Below are positions 45,208-45,671 of a DNA stretch of 45,671 nt, piece after piece (the stretch's first letter is position 1; every line of letters begins with the position of its first letter). The stretch comes from Campylobacterales bacterium. GTDB taxonomy: Bacteria > Campylobacterota > Campylobacteria > Campylobacterales > Sulfurospirillaceae. Location: assembly GCA_024280575.1 (NCBI GenBank), contig JAJRPV010000064.1, forward strand, positions 1 through 45,671, in the 5' to 3' direction. Position numbers and translations under genes: made by a program. A model generated the notes under the pieces. It was not told where the DNA came from. It saw only the letters and a list, made by a program, of their open reading frames with translations, and ran no database searches.

Positions 45208-45671
45208 ATGAATGTTGAATTTTTTCTAACTTCTTTGATAGTTGTTTTGCTTCCGGGAACGGGAGTTATTTATACTGTGTCTATTGGATTGCTACGAGGG
45301 GCAAAAGCTTCTATTTTTGCAGCCTTTGGATGTACTGCTGGAATTTTACCAAGCATGATTGCTACTATTTTTGGATTGTCTGCAATTTTCAACACAAGTG
45401 CGGTTGTATTTCAAAGTGTAAAATTTATAGGCATGGTTTATTTGTTATATATATCTTGGACAATGTGGAGAGAAAATGGTCAAATAAGATTGCAAAACAA
45501 AGAGGAAGGAATAGGCCTTTTAAAGATTAGTTTTAAAGGTTTTTTAATCAATATCCTAAATCCAAAATTAACACTCTTTTTTCTAGCTTTTTTACCACAG
45601 TTTATACCTTCACAAACACAAACACCAGTTGTAGATATGTTGGTGTTGGGTGGTTTTTTTATGGCTTTAAC
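45208..45671 (+). CDS. LysE/RhtB-family exporter, truncated by window end
   Basis: The first 154 residues of a membrane transporter starting at ATG 45208. 'LPGTGVIYTVSIGLLRGAKASIFAAFGCTAGI' near the N-terminus is the LysE/RhtB signature (PGP..l.......G...G...a.G...G), here with T for the second P. 'LNPKLTLFFLAFLPQFI' at about 115-131 is the second conserved segment (l.NPKa.lff.a.lPqF). About four helices are visible before the edge. It probably exports amino acids or small metabolites. It follows the PNPOx-like gene by 2 bp. Confidence 0.88.
   Translation, partial: MNVEFFLTSLIVVLLPGTGVIYTVSIGLLRGAKASIFAAFGCTAGILPSMIATIFGLSAIFNTSAVVFQSVKFIGMVYLLYISWTMWRENGQIRLQNKEEGIGLLKISFKGFLINILNPKLTLFFLAFLPQFIPSQTQTPVVDMLVLGGFFMAL

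Overview
The window is about 45.7 kb of AT-rich, densely coding DNA from a member of the Campylobacterota (formerly Epsilonproteobacteria). The assignment rests on gene content and order. An HsrA-type regulator (C-terminal half very close to Helicobacter HP1043), an HP0268-family gene directly before miaB, a tilS-rimO pair, and the order lpxC - tsaB-like - thrB - ylxR - infB - rbfA - rimP are all typical of the group. The regulator keeps its phosphoacceptor Asp and a kinase neighbour, and the window opens with a hydrogenase-4-like operon, so a free-living sulfurimonad/arcobacter-like organism fits better than a host-adapted Helicobacter. The genus is not determined.

Layout. 1-77: start of a response regulator leaving on the minus strand. 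78-370: control region with a C9 tract and a 13-bp direct repeat. 371-7387: a seven-gene Hyf/Ehr-type membrane complex with a DUF167 gene inserted; its large subunit lacks the Ni-binding CxxC motifs. 7416-15338: tyrA(-), bamA(+), then ppx, ferredoxin, histidine kinase, hsrA, folB and plsY (all -). 15436-21677: nadA, nadC, flhB, patatin-like lipase, DHH phosphoesterase and M23 peptidase. 21724-28746: lpxC, tsaB-like, thrB, ylxR, infB, rbfA, rimP, ribD. 28818-33706: gapA, pgk, tpiA, fabI, an oligopeptide-type ABC permease and a small lipoprotein. 33728-34837: nusA(-). 35119-39918: HP0268-like gene, miaB, DUF374 acyltransferase, a small membrane protein and a PilM/N/O-like trio. 39902-43012: tilS, rimO, panC (-). 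43056-45671: prfB, an unrecognised gene, a PNPOx-like flavoprotein and a truncated LysE-type exporter.

The most striking feature is how the genes are broken. Five genes (hyfG-like, the histidine kinase, ylxR, nadA and prfB) are each intact except for one -1 frameshift at an A6-A7 run. Three of these sit exactly on an in-phase A_AAA_AAG slippery heptamer. In addition rimP has an in-frame amber codon, ribD an in-frame ochre codon, and lpxC appears to start at ATT behind a good ribosome-binding site. Because prfB and lpxC are normally essential, the choice is between homopolymer/base errors in the assembly and real recoding; raw reads would decide.

Other signals not explained by genes are a strongly over-used palindrome TACATGTA (17 copies counted by eye), sometimes extended to CTCTACATGTAGAG, and a two-copy hairpin element directly in front of GGGGACAATA ribosome-binding sites, whose stem changes in a compensatory way. 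No rRNA, tRNA, CRISPR array, insertion sequence or prophage was seen.
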